From positions 34,114,688-34,178,687 of the forward strand of contig CM046842.1 of assembly GCA_025618425.1 (NCBI GenBank): a DNA stretch of 64,000 nt, in the 5' to 3' direction. The stretch comes from Heliocidaris tuberculata (Eukaryota; Echinodermata; Echinoidea; Camarodonta; Echinometridae). Below, piece by piece: positions 12,655 to 24,143 of this stretch (position 1 is the stretch's first letter; the number at the start of each line of letters is the position of its first letter). Under the pieces are notes generated by a model. The model ran no database searches and was not told where the DNA came from. It saw nothing but the letters and a program-made list of their open reading frames with translations. The translations under genes and the position numbers were made by a program.

Positions 12655-13548
12655 GTAAGTTTCTATTGCTGATTTTTTTACATTAATTCTGCTACATTTT
12701 GTGATATTTGCCAAAAAGATTATTTGTTTAAAGTACAAAATAAAACCTATTTATTGATTTGTTCCCACTAATTTTGTATGATCAGTCCCACATGTATAAA
12801 ATTGTGTTAGGATTAGATCTACATGTGACATGAAATCAGAACTTGTCAGTGTGGTATATTGATTGTTGAATTGATTTGATTTGAATTCACTAATTATGTG
12901 TTTAAAGAAAACATCTATGGATAGATTGTTATTTGTATATTTATGTTACTTTGAGTGAAAATAAAAAACTACAAGATTGTTTTGTATTTTGACGGAAGGA
13001 AGCTGTAATAACCTAAGGCTTAGAGTTTGGGTGTAGAGCACTCATGGGCCCTTGCCTATGTGGGACTGTGTCCAACATTCACTGTTGCAGCAGTCAAAAA
13101 CAGACAACAAAATTGCTCTAAGCAAGATTTAATTTTCTTAAATTTGCTAGATTACCTGATGCATGGACTCTTCCACTCTTACTGTGCCACAAATTAGGGG
13201 ATTCAGAATTGAAAGTGAAATTTTAAATAATTATTTTCCTCTCCTGTATGAATGATCTAGCCTGGAAAAGGGCCTGCTGATACACACAATAGCTATTGAA
13301 GCCTATTCACCCATAAAAGAGCTAGTCTGAGTACAAGGTTATCTTCAGATAAGCTTGTACATGTATAAGTGGGTGTAGAGGGGGTCTAGATCTTGACTGT
13401 AACTATAGGCCTAAGAATAACAGTCTATCATTTGATTCATCTGTTTTTATATAAAGTAGACTACTTCCTTAATTTTTGTAAAAAAAAATAAATAGTGAAG
13501 CGCCCAAAATTCTTGTAAATTTGTAATTTTATAAATTTTGTTTTTTAA

Positions 13549-14149
13549 GGCCAAGTCCACAACAAGATGAAGTTCATTTCAATAAAAAGAATAAAAATTT
13601 CCAAACAAAACTGGAAATTTGATGAAAATCGGATGCAAAATAAGGAAGTTATCAATTTTCAAAGTTTCACAATTTTTTTTTGCAAAACAGTTCTTGAACA
13701 GTCGATATGAATATTCAGTGAGCGAGTTGATGATGTCATACACTCACTATTCTCCATAATAATCTATACAAAAATTTCAGAAAATTTTCATTTTTTTCAC
13801 TAAAACTGAAAAGTCATCCATCATGTCTACACATATTAGACTAAATACCATTTTGCAACTATGTAAGGAGTATTTAGGACAAATTTTACATTTTTATACT
13901 TCAAATATGAAATTTTTGTCATTTCTGTATACATATTGTGTGGAAAATTGTGAGTGTATGACATCATCAACTCACTCACTGAACATTCATATCGATTGTT
14001 CAAGAACTGTTTTGCGAAAAAATAGCAACAATTTATAAATTCATAACTTCCTTATTTTGCATCCAATTTTCATCAAATTTTCACGGTTTTGTTTGGAATT
14101 TTTTATTCTTTTTATTGAAATGAACTTAATCTTGCTGTGGACTTGGCCT
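13549..14149. mobile_element. foldback MITE at a TTAA target
   Basis: Two inverted arms of about 200 bp (13549-13755 and 13945-14149) start GGCCAAGTCCAC and end GTGGACTTGGCC(T). They are flanked by TTAA at 13545-13548 and 14150-14153. The inner arms share GTTCTTGAACAGTCGATATG and a TGATGATGTCATACACTCAC block. TTAA targets are typical of piggyBac- and Kolobok-type elements. It lies in the 5' intron of the giant-element gene. Confidence 0.75.
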
Positions 14150-14681
14150 TTAAAGAATATGGCACTGAAAGTGATAATATGAAAGATTAGAACCACATAC
14201 CTCTTCGAAGTGATTAATCTAAAATGCCTCTCTTTTTGTATTAAACATGCCTAGTTTGCAATGTTTCATGTGGTTTATATTTGAAGAATATGGCGTTGAA
14301 TTGAATGATCAACATCAACCTATTTAAATCAGTGATCATAAAAGTTAACTGCCTGAGTTTGTTTTATTTTTGTAATCTATTTTTTTCTAATAATTTCCAA
14401 AGCCTACAATTGATAACTTTGATTCAAACATTAATGTTCAGTTGGATACACCAGGCAGGAAGAATGCATGGATTTCCTAAACTTTCTTTGAGAAGTGTAG
14501 GCCTTTGGACACATTTTTATTTCTTCAATTTCTCATTAAATACAATTATAAGAGATAGGAATTTAATTTGATAAATACTTTTATAGTCAAGATACAATCT
14601 TGTGTTACCTTTTCCCTCTCGGCATTAGATAGACTACATAATGTACGATTCAATAAATTTCACATTCAAGCAAGCAGTCCT

Positions 14682-14689
<8 letters not shown>

Positions 14690-14714
<25 letters not shown>

Positions 14715-14775
14715 TTAATAATAATATTAATAATAATAATGATAATGACAATAATAATTATGATGATAATGATAA
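14690..14775. repeat. (AAT)n/(GAT)n microsatellite
   Basis: About 85 bases of ATA/ATAATG trinucleotide repeat just upstream of the first coding exon. Confidence 0.85.
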
Positions 14776-14937
14776 AGTAACGAAATTAGAATTAGGACAA
14801 ATTAGGCTGTAATTAGCAAAAGTCTCAGTCTTGTGTATATTTGCTTGTTTTTCATGATGTTATTCATGTCAATATTTATTCATGTATTTGCATATTTAAT
14901 TGATCAACATTACTTGGATTTTATTTATTGTTTACAG

Positions 14938-17278
14938 GTCTTCTAATGCAGCATGGTGAGGTGATCCTTGGGGCAAGAACCATGTCAAAGAAACGCAAGT
15001 TGAGTGCAGAAAATTTGCTCGAGCAAACATCAAGATCTCGCAAATCATTTTCACACGGTAGACTATTTCCACCTGAGTGCATTTTCTGCGACAAAAGAGA
15101 AAGAAGGGTGAAGGGAAAGACCGAACGGTGCATCAAATTCGCCATCTTCAAATCATCCTCTAGTGGTAGTAGTGGCCTTAAACATCAGACATGGAAAGAC
15201 ATTGAAAATAAAGCTTTCGAACTGGGATTGAGTGCACTACACAGAAAAGTGCAAGATGAAGATCTTTTTGCGAGGGAAGCATGTTTCCATGCTTCCTGTA
15301 GAAATGACTTCAATCTCAAATATCTCAAATATCTAAATGCTAAAACATCCTCCAATGATGACAACTTGTCCAAAACTGCTGCCCACCAGAGGGCATTTGA
15401 TGTCGTTCTTGAGTACGTGAAAGAAGAGATTATTGCTCGTCACAAAATAGTCAGAGTATCATCGTTACGCAATCTTTATGTGCGAGAGCTGGACAGGACA
15501 GGTCATCCGAGTCCAGACTATAGAAGTGAGAGACTGAAACTACGCCTGCAAAACCATGATGATGTTGGCAGTTTGCTAGAATTTGCAAACATGTCAGATG
15601 ACAAGGGTTGTATTACTTACAACAATGTATATAATGCAAGTATTTCTCTGCAAGATGCCATCACACAGGTTTACAAACTTAGTTCCAGAGAGAATTCAGA
15701 AGCAGTTGCAGAAGAGCTCAATCATGATATCAAAACAGCTTTCAAGACATGTAGACCACTTCCCTGGCCACCAACGATGGAAGATCTGGATATGAATCCG
15801 GATAACCTGCCACCTAGTTTACTTCAGTTTATGACCTGTCTCCTGTCGGCTGACGGTAAGGGGACACACACTGAAAGCTCCAGCCGGGTTGTGCTGTCAA
15901 TATGTCAAGATATTTGTCGTGCAGTGACACAAGGATTGTGGAAACAACCTAAGCACATTCTGCTGAGCACGACGATTAGACACCTCTTCAGGAGTAAGAA
16001 ACTGTCAGCAATACTCCACAGGCTTGGTCATTGTGAATCCTATGATTACATTCTGGAGATGGAGACAGCCCTCGCAAAGGCACTTGATGACACGTCAACA
16101 TGTCTGACACCAAGGATTGTCACTGGAGATGATAACGTGGTGTTCCACACTGAATGGGATAACCTCAACAAGACGACAACCAACATACATGGGTCAAATG
16201 TGGTTAATAGTACAGGGGGAATCATGATCCAAGAAACGAAGTGTAATGTCCAGGCGAGCAGTGAAAGAACACTCCCTCTGTTCAAGCGAAATATGATGCG
16301 ATCCTTCAATACCGAAGAACCTAGAAGTCTTGCCCCAGTCATCATCACTCAGAGAGTAGGACCAAAGTTTCCTGAGGGTACATCATATGTTCCACCCACT
16401 TCAAACAACGACATGTATTTGAAGTGCCTTCAAGAGTTCCATGTATGGTCCTTTGCTCGTGTAGTTGGTACAAATGGAGGAGAGGATCAAACGGTGCCAG
16501 GATTTGGTGGCTTTGTATCAGCAACTGGAGAAAAACCTGCAAAGAAATCAACAATTGATTACTTTACCCCCATCCATCTACCATTCACGGAGTATGCCAC
16601 CATTAAAGAATTACTGAAGAGATCAGAGGATGCTACAAAGCAAGTTGGTCAATCATATGTGCTCACCACATTTGACCTTGGAGGGTGCATGAAGGCACTT
16701 CCCCTCATTTGGAAGTACCCAGAAACATACAAGTACCATGTTGTGACACCTGGCCCCTTTCACACAGGCATGAACTTCATCGGCATGTTGACAGGTCACA
16801 AATGCAGGGGATCAGGATACTCCGAAATTCTTCTTGAGGCCCAGCTGACAACCAGTGGCTGTTTGCGTAATGTCTTGGCAGGCAAGGCATATGCCAAAGC
16901 TCTTTTCTGTCTCAAGACAGTTTGCGAAGCCATGGGAAGACTGCTGATAGAGCGATTCCTTGAAGATGAGGAGGTCAACATCACCAACCAAACTGCCTTA
17001 AAAAGAGTTGCAGAGACATGCACACATGATGCTTTGAATGCGTCATTAGATGATGACAATACCAGTAACCTGCTCACAAAGTACAGAGATTTTGAAGACC
17101 GAGTGCGTTCAGGTCATCTTGGCAAGACTGCTACATTCTGGCTGTCTGTGATTGATCAAGCCCGTCTGCTGTTCATGCTGTTGTATGCTGTGAAGACCAA
17201 CAACTTGCCCCTCTTCCACAAGTGCAATGGTGACATGGCCGACCTGTTCTTTGCTTATGATGGGCCCAACTACTCAAG
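14938..17278 (+). CDS. exon 1 (first coding exon) of the giant-element gene
   Basis: The acceptor TTTATTGTTTACAG precedes it and the donor CTCAAG|GTAAGC follows. It encodes the Cys/His cluster (CIFC at residues 33-36; CFHASC at 101-106) and a central region including KHILLSTTIRHLF, LHRLGHCESYDYI, TPGPFHTGMNFIGML and VLAGKAYAKALF. These conserved blocks recur, as I recall, in a widespread invertebrate family of unknown function. Ends in phase 2. Confidence 0.85.
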
Positions 17279-20200
17279 GTAAGCCTTCACTCTATCTTTC
17301 ATATCGCGAATAATCGGCTGTTGTTAGTGAATAGTCATGTAGACATCAACATGTTGTTGCTGAAAATATCTCACCAGAAATCAGATTTTTTTTTTTTTTT
17401 TGTTCCAGTAATCCAATAATTTTGTTGTAATAACCTACAGAGGTATACATAATCAGAAAATTGTATCTATTTTTGTTATCATTGTCAGACATATATTTAT
17501 GCAAATATCATGCATTTTGCTTTCTCTCATTCAAGGAATCTGTTCGCTTGTAAGGTATTGATACACAAGGACTTTGAAACAACAACAACAAAAAAACAAC
17601 AAAAAAAACACGACAACCTGATAAACAACAAATTCTAAAGAAGAAAGGGGATTTTCAAGTGATTTGAGTTGTTTTTCTTTCTTTCTTATTTCTGAGGATA
17701 TGTTCTTTACTATATCACATTTATGATGTTATCCAGTTGTTCTTTTAATAAAATTCCAGTTACAGGGAGCTACAGGTCTGATTTGTTTTCTCTCTTTTTT
17801 TCAATCTCAAGGTATTTGGCATGGTTGGAGGTGTTCTTGACCAACATCGAACTTTCTCATCCTGGAGCCAAACAGCTGTTAGAGAAGGGAGGCATTGCTG
17901 TTGCACGATCTGTCATACCTGGAGCACGTTCCGCTGTGGACAAAACGATGGAAGAGACCTTTATGCGCTTCGCAAAATCACAAGGTATGTATCGGTTACA
18001 ATACCGTACATTACATTACAATATATTGCAAGCTCATATATACATAAACTATCATGTCCATAAATCTAGAATCAAACCTTCGTGTTGAATGTAATCAGGT
18101 CAGTTCATAGTGGTGTTAGAGTGGTTCATTTAAGATGAATGAAATACGTGCTTTACTAAAACATGTAATTTTTAATTCATATTTTGATGATCATAAAAGA
18201 CAAACTTGAGGCTTCAATATTTTATTCACTTTGCCATCATGATTGAGATTACCTTTTCTGACCTCTTGGCTTTTCACGTTCTCATTTCCTTTATTCTTTT
18301 TTATGCATTAGGTGGGTTTGTCGGTCTTTTCTCCCTCTATGGTGCTTATCAACGATGGTGTCGCACAACTTCCACTAGGACACAGTTCTTTGAGAAAATT
18401 CTTGAGATGTGTGGGCTTGTGTGTGATCCAGATTCCCCCAAAGATGGAAAGCATCGTGAGCTTGATAAGGCAGAGATCAGGAAGTCTGAGCAGGCTGTTC
18501 AACGCACCCTAACGGCCATACGCAATTTCACAAACCCCTTCACCATCGCTGACAAGGATCAACTCTACTGCTTGGCTTCTGGTTCGCCAGTCTCTCCAGA
18601 AGTCACCTATGATGTACTGAGAGCAGAGACTGTCGGCAAAGAGGAAAAGGAACGCTTCATCAAGGATCGATTAGCAAAAGATCCAGAGGGCCTCTTCTTT
18701 GAGCCTATCAAGAGGCAAAAACTAAAGACAATGGATTCCTCAAACAAGGCAGTGAAACTTACAACTTCACAAGGAAAGGTGGGTTGATGTCATCTTTATC
18801 TGTTTTTAAGGGGTTGTAGCAGACATTTTGCTGATTATGTTGACCTTGTGATTTTCACTCTCATATCAAAACAAATATTATTTAAAATTCATTTTGGTAA
18901 TAATTAGCACTCAAGATTGCATTTTCATGACTCTAAACTTTTTGATTTAAAATGAGCAGTTTCCTTTGTATATTTTTAAGTGTATATTACCAATTCTTAA
19001 ATGTTTATATCTTATGTATTTTTTTTACATGACTGCAACAGTTTTCCATGTTTTCAATGTGGAAAAATAAAATAATTGAATTGAATTGAAAAACATGAAT
19101 GTAAGAACATAATTACTCCTGTAAGCTTATTGTAGCCAGCTAGGTTTCTTAATTCATTTATTTCTCACTCATTTTTTCAGGTTATCCAATACCGTGAACA
19201 AAGTGATATTGCCTTTACACTCCTGGTCAAGTCGCAGCATGTCAAAGAACCGATCAACCTTGATGAGCTGATGAAGTACCCACTGACCCCAGTACCACAC
19301 AGCCTTGGAACAGCTGATGGTTTCTTTACCAAAACAAACAAAGCGTCACTGCTCCACTACCTCCTGGAGGGGATCCAGGATGCTGAATATCCAAGTGATG
19401 CTCTCTTCATCCAAGATGGAAATGCTCTCTTTCATGGCCTCAACAATCTGCCTCCTACTTTTGGACAAGTGTGTCTTCGCATTCTTGACATCATGGTGGC
19501 AAAGAGACACTTTGTCTTTGTGACCGACTGCTATCATGCTGAATCCATCAAAGGGCAGGAACGACTCAGACGTGGATGTTCACCGAAGTTCGTGGTAGAT
19601 GGTCCAGCCACGAGAACACCAGCTGACTTCAAGGTATTCTTGACCAATGAAGACAACAAGATGCAACTGTGCCATCTTCTACTTCAAGTGTGGAAGGGTG
19701 AGAGGGCAGCATCCCGTCTGAAAGACATTCCGACTGCAATCATGATTGTTGATGGACGAGCCCACCAGTTAACCTCATCTGATGGCAATGTGAGTAAATG
19801 CTATATAAATCATATCATTCATTCATTTGAAAAGAGCATCTTGTCTTGTACCGTTCAGGTTGGTTGAAATTTCTACGATGATTTCATTTCTTTGTCTTTT
19901 TTTTTCTTTTCCAGGTATCTGTAACAGAGATCAAAGAACTTGCTTCGAATCAGGAGGAAACTGACACTCGGGTGATCTTGTACCTGCAGCATGCGGTCAA
20001 GCTGGGATTCAAGTCTGCAGTTGTCCGGTCGCCAGACACTGACATCCTCCTTATTCTTCTGCACCATGCAAATAGCATCCCTCTGACGATCTTCTTTGAC
20101 ACTGGATCTGGAAAGCACCGTCGCATCATTAACATTTCAACACTGGCGTTGAAGATAGGAAAGCAGCGCTGCACTATGTTGCTTGGCCTTTATGTCTTCA

Positions 20201-21336
20201 CTGGTGAAGATGCTACAAGTGCCTTCAAGGGCAAGGGAAAGGTTGGCCCTGCTAAGAAACTTGAGAGTCTTCCAGAGTTCCAGGATGCTTTCAGGTAGTT
20301 TTAACACCCGATATACACCAGTTTGTAGTTTCATTCTGCACATGATCAGGAAAAAATATCAGTTGTACTCAAGGCACGGTGGTTTTAAAATTCAGACATC
20401 TTGGATGAAATAATAATTCTTCTAGTTTTTACAAATTATGCTTGCAATTACATTGAATGAATAGCAAATATTTACTGGTAGCTAGAAACAAATAAAGCAA
20501 TGAATGGTAGCAAATAAGACATTGACATAGATGCTTTCCCAGGTGATCATCAATGTGAGCAATTCTAATGTGAGCAATTCTAGTCACCCGATCTACATAG
20601 GCAATTTCATTCTTCGTCGAGTTTGAATTCCAGAGATTGTTGTAGGAGACACGCATTTGAAATGTCTTGCTTTGAAAATTTCTCATGGCCTATATATAAA
20701 TGAGAATAAAAATGAAAATTCAAGTGGGAAAAGTGTTCATGAGATAACTACAAACTGGTATATGAAATGTCATATCTATAATCAATTTTTAAACACTTCA
20801 ATCATATATTTTATTCTTGATAATGCCTGACATTACAAATTTTGCTCTTTTTTTCCTTCTCCAGAACACTTGGGGACAATTGGTCAGTCAACTCAAATAC
20901 TGCCAAGGCTATTGAGGCATTCACCTGCCGCATGTATGGCAACAAGAAGGAAACATCAGTCAATGTCCTTCGTGGAATAATGCTGAGACGGATGGTAGGG
21001 GAAGATGAACCATTAACTTGTAAGTCAAGGGTGGATTTCTCTCGCCTTCCACCATGTCATGACAACTTAATTCCCCACCTCCAGCGGGTAAACCATCGCC
21101 TAGCCCACTACAAAAGAGCTGGAAAGCCCATGTTCCGGAGTCCGAAACCACGTGACCCTGGACAAGGCTGGGAAAGGACAGAGAATGGCATGTTGGAGCC
21201 AATGTGGTCCTGTGGCCCAATCCTCCCACCCTCCCTAGTTGACTTGTTGCCTGATGCAGTAGATGACCAGGACCATGGCGAATTGATTGAAGATCAAGCT
21301 ATTGACTGGGATGAACTATCAGATGATGAAGATTAA
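14982..21336 (+). CDS. six-exon gene for a Zn-cluster / FEN1-like nuclease protein (transposon-encoded)
   Basis: Joining 14982-17278, 17812-17984, 18312-18778, 19181-19789, 19915-20294 and 20865-21336 gives 4,398 nt, exactly in frame, for 1,465 residues. All junctions are GT-AG with good pyrimidine tracts and matching phases (2, 1, 0, 0, 2). I chose ATG 14982 (AACC before it); ATG 14946 would add 12 residues. Seen in order: basic KKRK at residues 3-6; C33-x2-C36, C50, C101, H103 and C106 as a possible zinc site; a long central region with FDLGG (D565), GPFHTG (H594) and ILLEA (E619); then a C-terminal nuclease-like domain with D1058, D1095, E1196/E1197, D1199, D1223, D1225 and D1281. The tail is acidic (WDELSDDED). 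I recall multicopy relatives of this architecture among predicted proteins of corals, sponges and echinoderms, without a function. Inferred role: a DNA-processing enzyme of the surrounding element. Confidence 0.85.
17812..17984 (+). CDS. exon 2 of the giant-element gene
   Basis: Acceptor TTTTTTCAATCTCAAG, donor CACAAG|GTATGT. It continues NYSRYLAWLEVFLTNI and ends in DKTMEETFMRFAKSQG, matching the reading across both junctions. Phase 2 in, phase 1 out. Confidence 0.85.
18312..18778 (+). CDS. exon 3 of the giant-element gene
   Basis: Acceptor TTTTTATGCATTAG, donor GGAAAG|GTGGGT. It encodes GFVGLFSLYGAYQRWCRTT and a helical, charged linker (AIRNFTNPF, LYCLASGSP, FIKDRLAKDPEG). Phase 1 in, phase 0 out. 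Confidence 0.85.
19055..19092 (+). repeat. LINE 3'-tail remnant
   Basis: AAAATAAAATAATTGAATTGAATTGAA in intron 3 resembles the TTGAA-repeat tail of a non-LTR element. No coding part is left. Confidence 0.4.
19181..19789 (+). CDS. exon 4: N-terminal half of the FEN1/XPG-like nuclease domain
   Basis: Acceptor CACTCATTTTTTCAG, donor GGCAAT|GTGAGT. It carries LFIQDGNALFHGL (D1058, like the first active-site Asp of FEN1, VDAS.. block) and HFVFVTDCYHAESIKGQERL (D1095, like the FEN1 VFDGxxPxxKxxExxxR block). Both appear in the order and spacing of an XPG-N region. Confidence 0.8.
19915..20294 (+). CDS. exon 5: C-terminal half of the nuclease domain
   Basis: Acceptor TTTTTCTTTTCCAG, donor TTTCAG|GTAGTT. 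It carries NQEETDTRVI (E1196, E1197, D1199, like the FEN1 EAEA block), VVRSPDTDILLI (D1223, D1225, like ATEDMD) and MLLGLYVFTGEDATSAFKGK (D1281, like LLGSDYxxxIxGIGPKxA), followed by GKVGPAKKLE. Together these mirror an XPG-I region and the start of the helix-hairpin-helix. Confidence 0.85.
20865..21336 (+). CDS. exon 6 (last coding exon) of the giant-element gene
   Basis: Acceptor TTTTTTCCTTCTCCAG; TAA at 21334-21336. It encodes FTCRMYGNKKETSVNVLRG, SRLPPCHDNLIPHLQRVNHR, then a Pro-rich WSCGPILPPSLVDLLP and an acidic end. No clear AATAAA lies in the first 200 bases after the stop. Confidence 0.85.
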
Positions 21337-21559
21337 ATAGGAGGCACTGTATTTTTTTCATCATACATGTTAATTTCATCGCCACATGTGCTCTTTGATT
21401 TAACACTCTGCTATTTTACTTTGTTTTTGAAGGATTACATTCAACTTCTATTTTAAATTTCATGGAATAATAGGTACTCTGCCTTTACTCCTGAAAAGTC
21501 ATTTATTGAATAGAAAGCAATATGTATGAATTGGCAATATTTTTTCTGTACATAGCAAT

Positions 21560-22560
21560 ATACAATTGGCTGCTGCACAAAGGTCTTATCTAGGCCTTCT
21601 CTTATTTCTGTTGTATGTCAATGACTTGCCATGTGTCAGCAATTTCTTCTATTTTATTCGCTGATGATATTAACCAGTTTTTATCTGCCAACGATCCTTT
21701 TGAAATGTACTTTGTCTTGAAAACTGAAATGTACCAATTGTTTAATGCCAATGAGCTTTTGGTTATCTTTGATAACACAAATTATGGAAATATGCAATAA
21801 GCACACTGATCATAATGCAAATAACACTTTTTTAAATGATAAACAAGTTAATCAAGTAAGATTTCCGGAGCAATTCGGAATGAAAATACAACTTGGAAAA
21901 TTGGATATGCCAATTCATTTATATTTGTAAAAAGGATTTCTCAGGTAATTGAAGTGTTAAACAGAGTAAAGACAACACTACTACTATGGATCCTTTGAAA
22001 TTTATTTTTTCTTAGACTTTTAAGAGCAATTCTGTATGAAAATATGACATGGAAATGCAACATTGATTATATTTGTAAAAATACTTATCCGGTATTTGAG
22101 GTGTTAAATAGAGAGAAAAAATATGTAGTACCAATGTGACTTCTAAATTCATAGAGTATAACATAATTATCATGATCTTGCAATACTTGAATTATTATGC
22201 AGTTATAATATTGGTTTTTAGGCAGCACATTTATTCCAAAGTGTTTATATACTTAAAGATTGTGCAAAAAGGGTAACTATTAATTATTTGTTGAAGCTCA
22301 TATACACACCAAAAAAAATGAACTTTATGAAACCCAAATTATTCTAAATATTTATCATTATTTTTAGGTGAATTCTTTCTTGACATATTGTTTGTTTTTT
22401 TAATAGCAGTGTTATTAGTCGTGTTGCAAGAAATCCATATAAGTTTCTACGTTCTTTTTTGTGTCATAAGTTCCCTAGAACTACGATTCGCTCTATTGGA
22501 TCTATCATTTGGAATGCTTTACCTGACTACCTAAGTGTATTCCATTGTCATCTCTGAAAC
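21560..22560 (+). mobile_element. decayed LINE reverse-transcriptase remnant
   Basis: Readable scraps lie in order: LLLFLLYVNDLPCVSNFF (21,590-21,645), then after a frameshift SILFADDINQFLSANDPFEM with the FADD active-site box (near 21,655-21,705), and much later a block like the C-terminal LWN.LP motif (22,490-22,530). Frameshifts and gaps separate them. It lies between the nuclease gene and the right TIR of the giant element. Confidence 0.7.
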
Positions 22561-23103
22561 AACTACTATTTAACAACAGGATGCTGAATAAATTAATTGA
22601 AGTTCATGCTGAAAATGTGCACTGCAGTGGAATTTCTCTCTTCCGCCTCTCCGGGGGGGGGGGAGGGAAGGGGGAGGGGGCACTTCCACTTCCATTACAA
22701 GGTGGACCTTGCTTCTACATCTATTTTCAAAACATACCCTAAATAAGTAATTGCCCTTTGATCTCAGAATACCCTAAACTAGTATTCTGTTCCCCCACTC
22801 TAAAAGTATACCCTTTTTATACCCATTTTGTTACATGTTTTTTTCAATTCTGATACCCTTTGCACTGCACGCTTGTACATCACCCATCTGTGAAAAAAGC
22901 AACCCTTTTTAGCCCCTAGATCTTCCACCCCCCTCCCTTTTTTTTGCTGGTGGTGGGGGGGGGGCAAAAATAACATATATATTACCTAAAATTAATGTGA
23001 CATTCAGTACAAATTCTATCTGGAAATACTTTATCTCATCCATCTTCATTTCCAACAATTTTGGAACAGATTCTGTTGAGTATACAATTGAAATGAAATT
23101 ATT

Positions 23104-23646
23104 CAACAATAGAGGGCGCTCTTCACATTGACATTTTTTACCACTCTGGACATGCTTCAATGTCAACTTTGGATGGCCGTAACTTCCCTGCTGTTGGAGG
23201 AACTTCTATGTAATTTTCACATTGCATTTCATACATATTCAGCATAATTTAGAAGAAAAATGAGACCAATAGAATTTGTTTTCGTGTCATTTATAGATAG
23301 ATTAATAATATGGTACAACAGCATTTTTAAAAAAAAAGGGGGAAATTTTATATTCTGACCCCAAAAATGATACGAAAATTGGTAAAGACCCTTCTATAAC
23401 TGATATGATCTTTTAGAGAATTTAATTCTCTGTAATTTGAGACCAAAACTGTGATGATTGAGCAATCCTATCAAATATTACATCACTTTTAGGAAAACCT
23501 GTCATTTTCACCATCCGTTACCATGGAAACGGATTTTTGACCACTATGGGACACTCTTTGACCTTTTAAAAATGCATTTTTGAATTCTACAGACAAAACT
23601 GGTCTAGGTAGTGTGGATTAAAAAAATATACTTTTCGGGTGCACGT
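23104..23646. repeat. right terminal inverted repeat of the giant element
   Basis: Reverse complement of 12001-12551; the outer end reads CTTTTCGGGTGCACGT. The inner limit is near AGAGGGCGC at 23,110. Confidence 0.9.
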
Positions 23647-24143
23647 AGACCCCCATCTCCGACTCAACTAATGAGAGGGAACTTTTTGAAGCCCCATGAA
23701 ATGACTGACCAATCAGAAGCGACCTTCAGTGTCAGGACTCTCTGTATGGATAGCTCTGGTATCACTGAATCATGTTGAGTGCAACAAGGCAACATGGCAC
23801 CGCTTCAATACAAGTAAAAAGTGTCATTAAATTTGATATGATAGCCTTAGCTGCAAATCAGTTTGCAAGATTGCCATCATATTGCCATCCCTGATGGCCT
23901 GCAGCATTTGAAAGTAGTCATAAATCATTAATTAATCATCTGCCTTATTAACATTGTTTTAAACATCTCCTTTTTAGGGGGACGGAAGGATATAAGATGC
24001 AACAAGACCAGTTTAATTGTCTTTAGCGGACATGAACCATACAAATCCAATAGTGCGTCAAAATGACAGCAATTTTCCCAGAATGACCCGAAGTAAATTA
24101 CTATTAAAAATAACTAGAACTTTAATTCGTCACTGAAGACGAA

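Larger units (their letters stand above)
12001..23646 (+). mobile_element. giant TIR-bounded DNA transposon with a nuclease gene
   Basis: The segment begins and ends with inverted repeats of about 550 bp (12001-12551 and 23104-23646), roughly 90% or more identical by eye. The termini read GCACCCGAAAAGTATA inward, and each is preceded by ACGT. Because ACGT is its own reverse complement, it can be a 4-bp target-site duplication or part of the TIR. The TIRs enclose one large spliced plus-strand gene (14982-21336) and no other long frame. The 2.3-kb 5' intron holds a TTAA-type foldback element, and LINE debris lies 3' of the gene, so the copy is not brand new. Its flanks are unrelated to each other at the junction, but both sides carry pieces of the same 365-bp repeat. 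I cannot assign it to a named superfamily; Academ and other large-TIR superfamilies are the ones to compare. Confidence 0.8.

Noticed and set aside
14098..14780. Upstream coding exons for the giant-element gene
   Set aside because: Frames at 14,305 and 14,568 are AT-rich or microsatellite-driven and lack donors that match the acceptor at 14,937.
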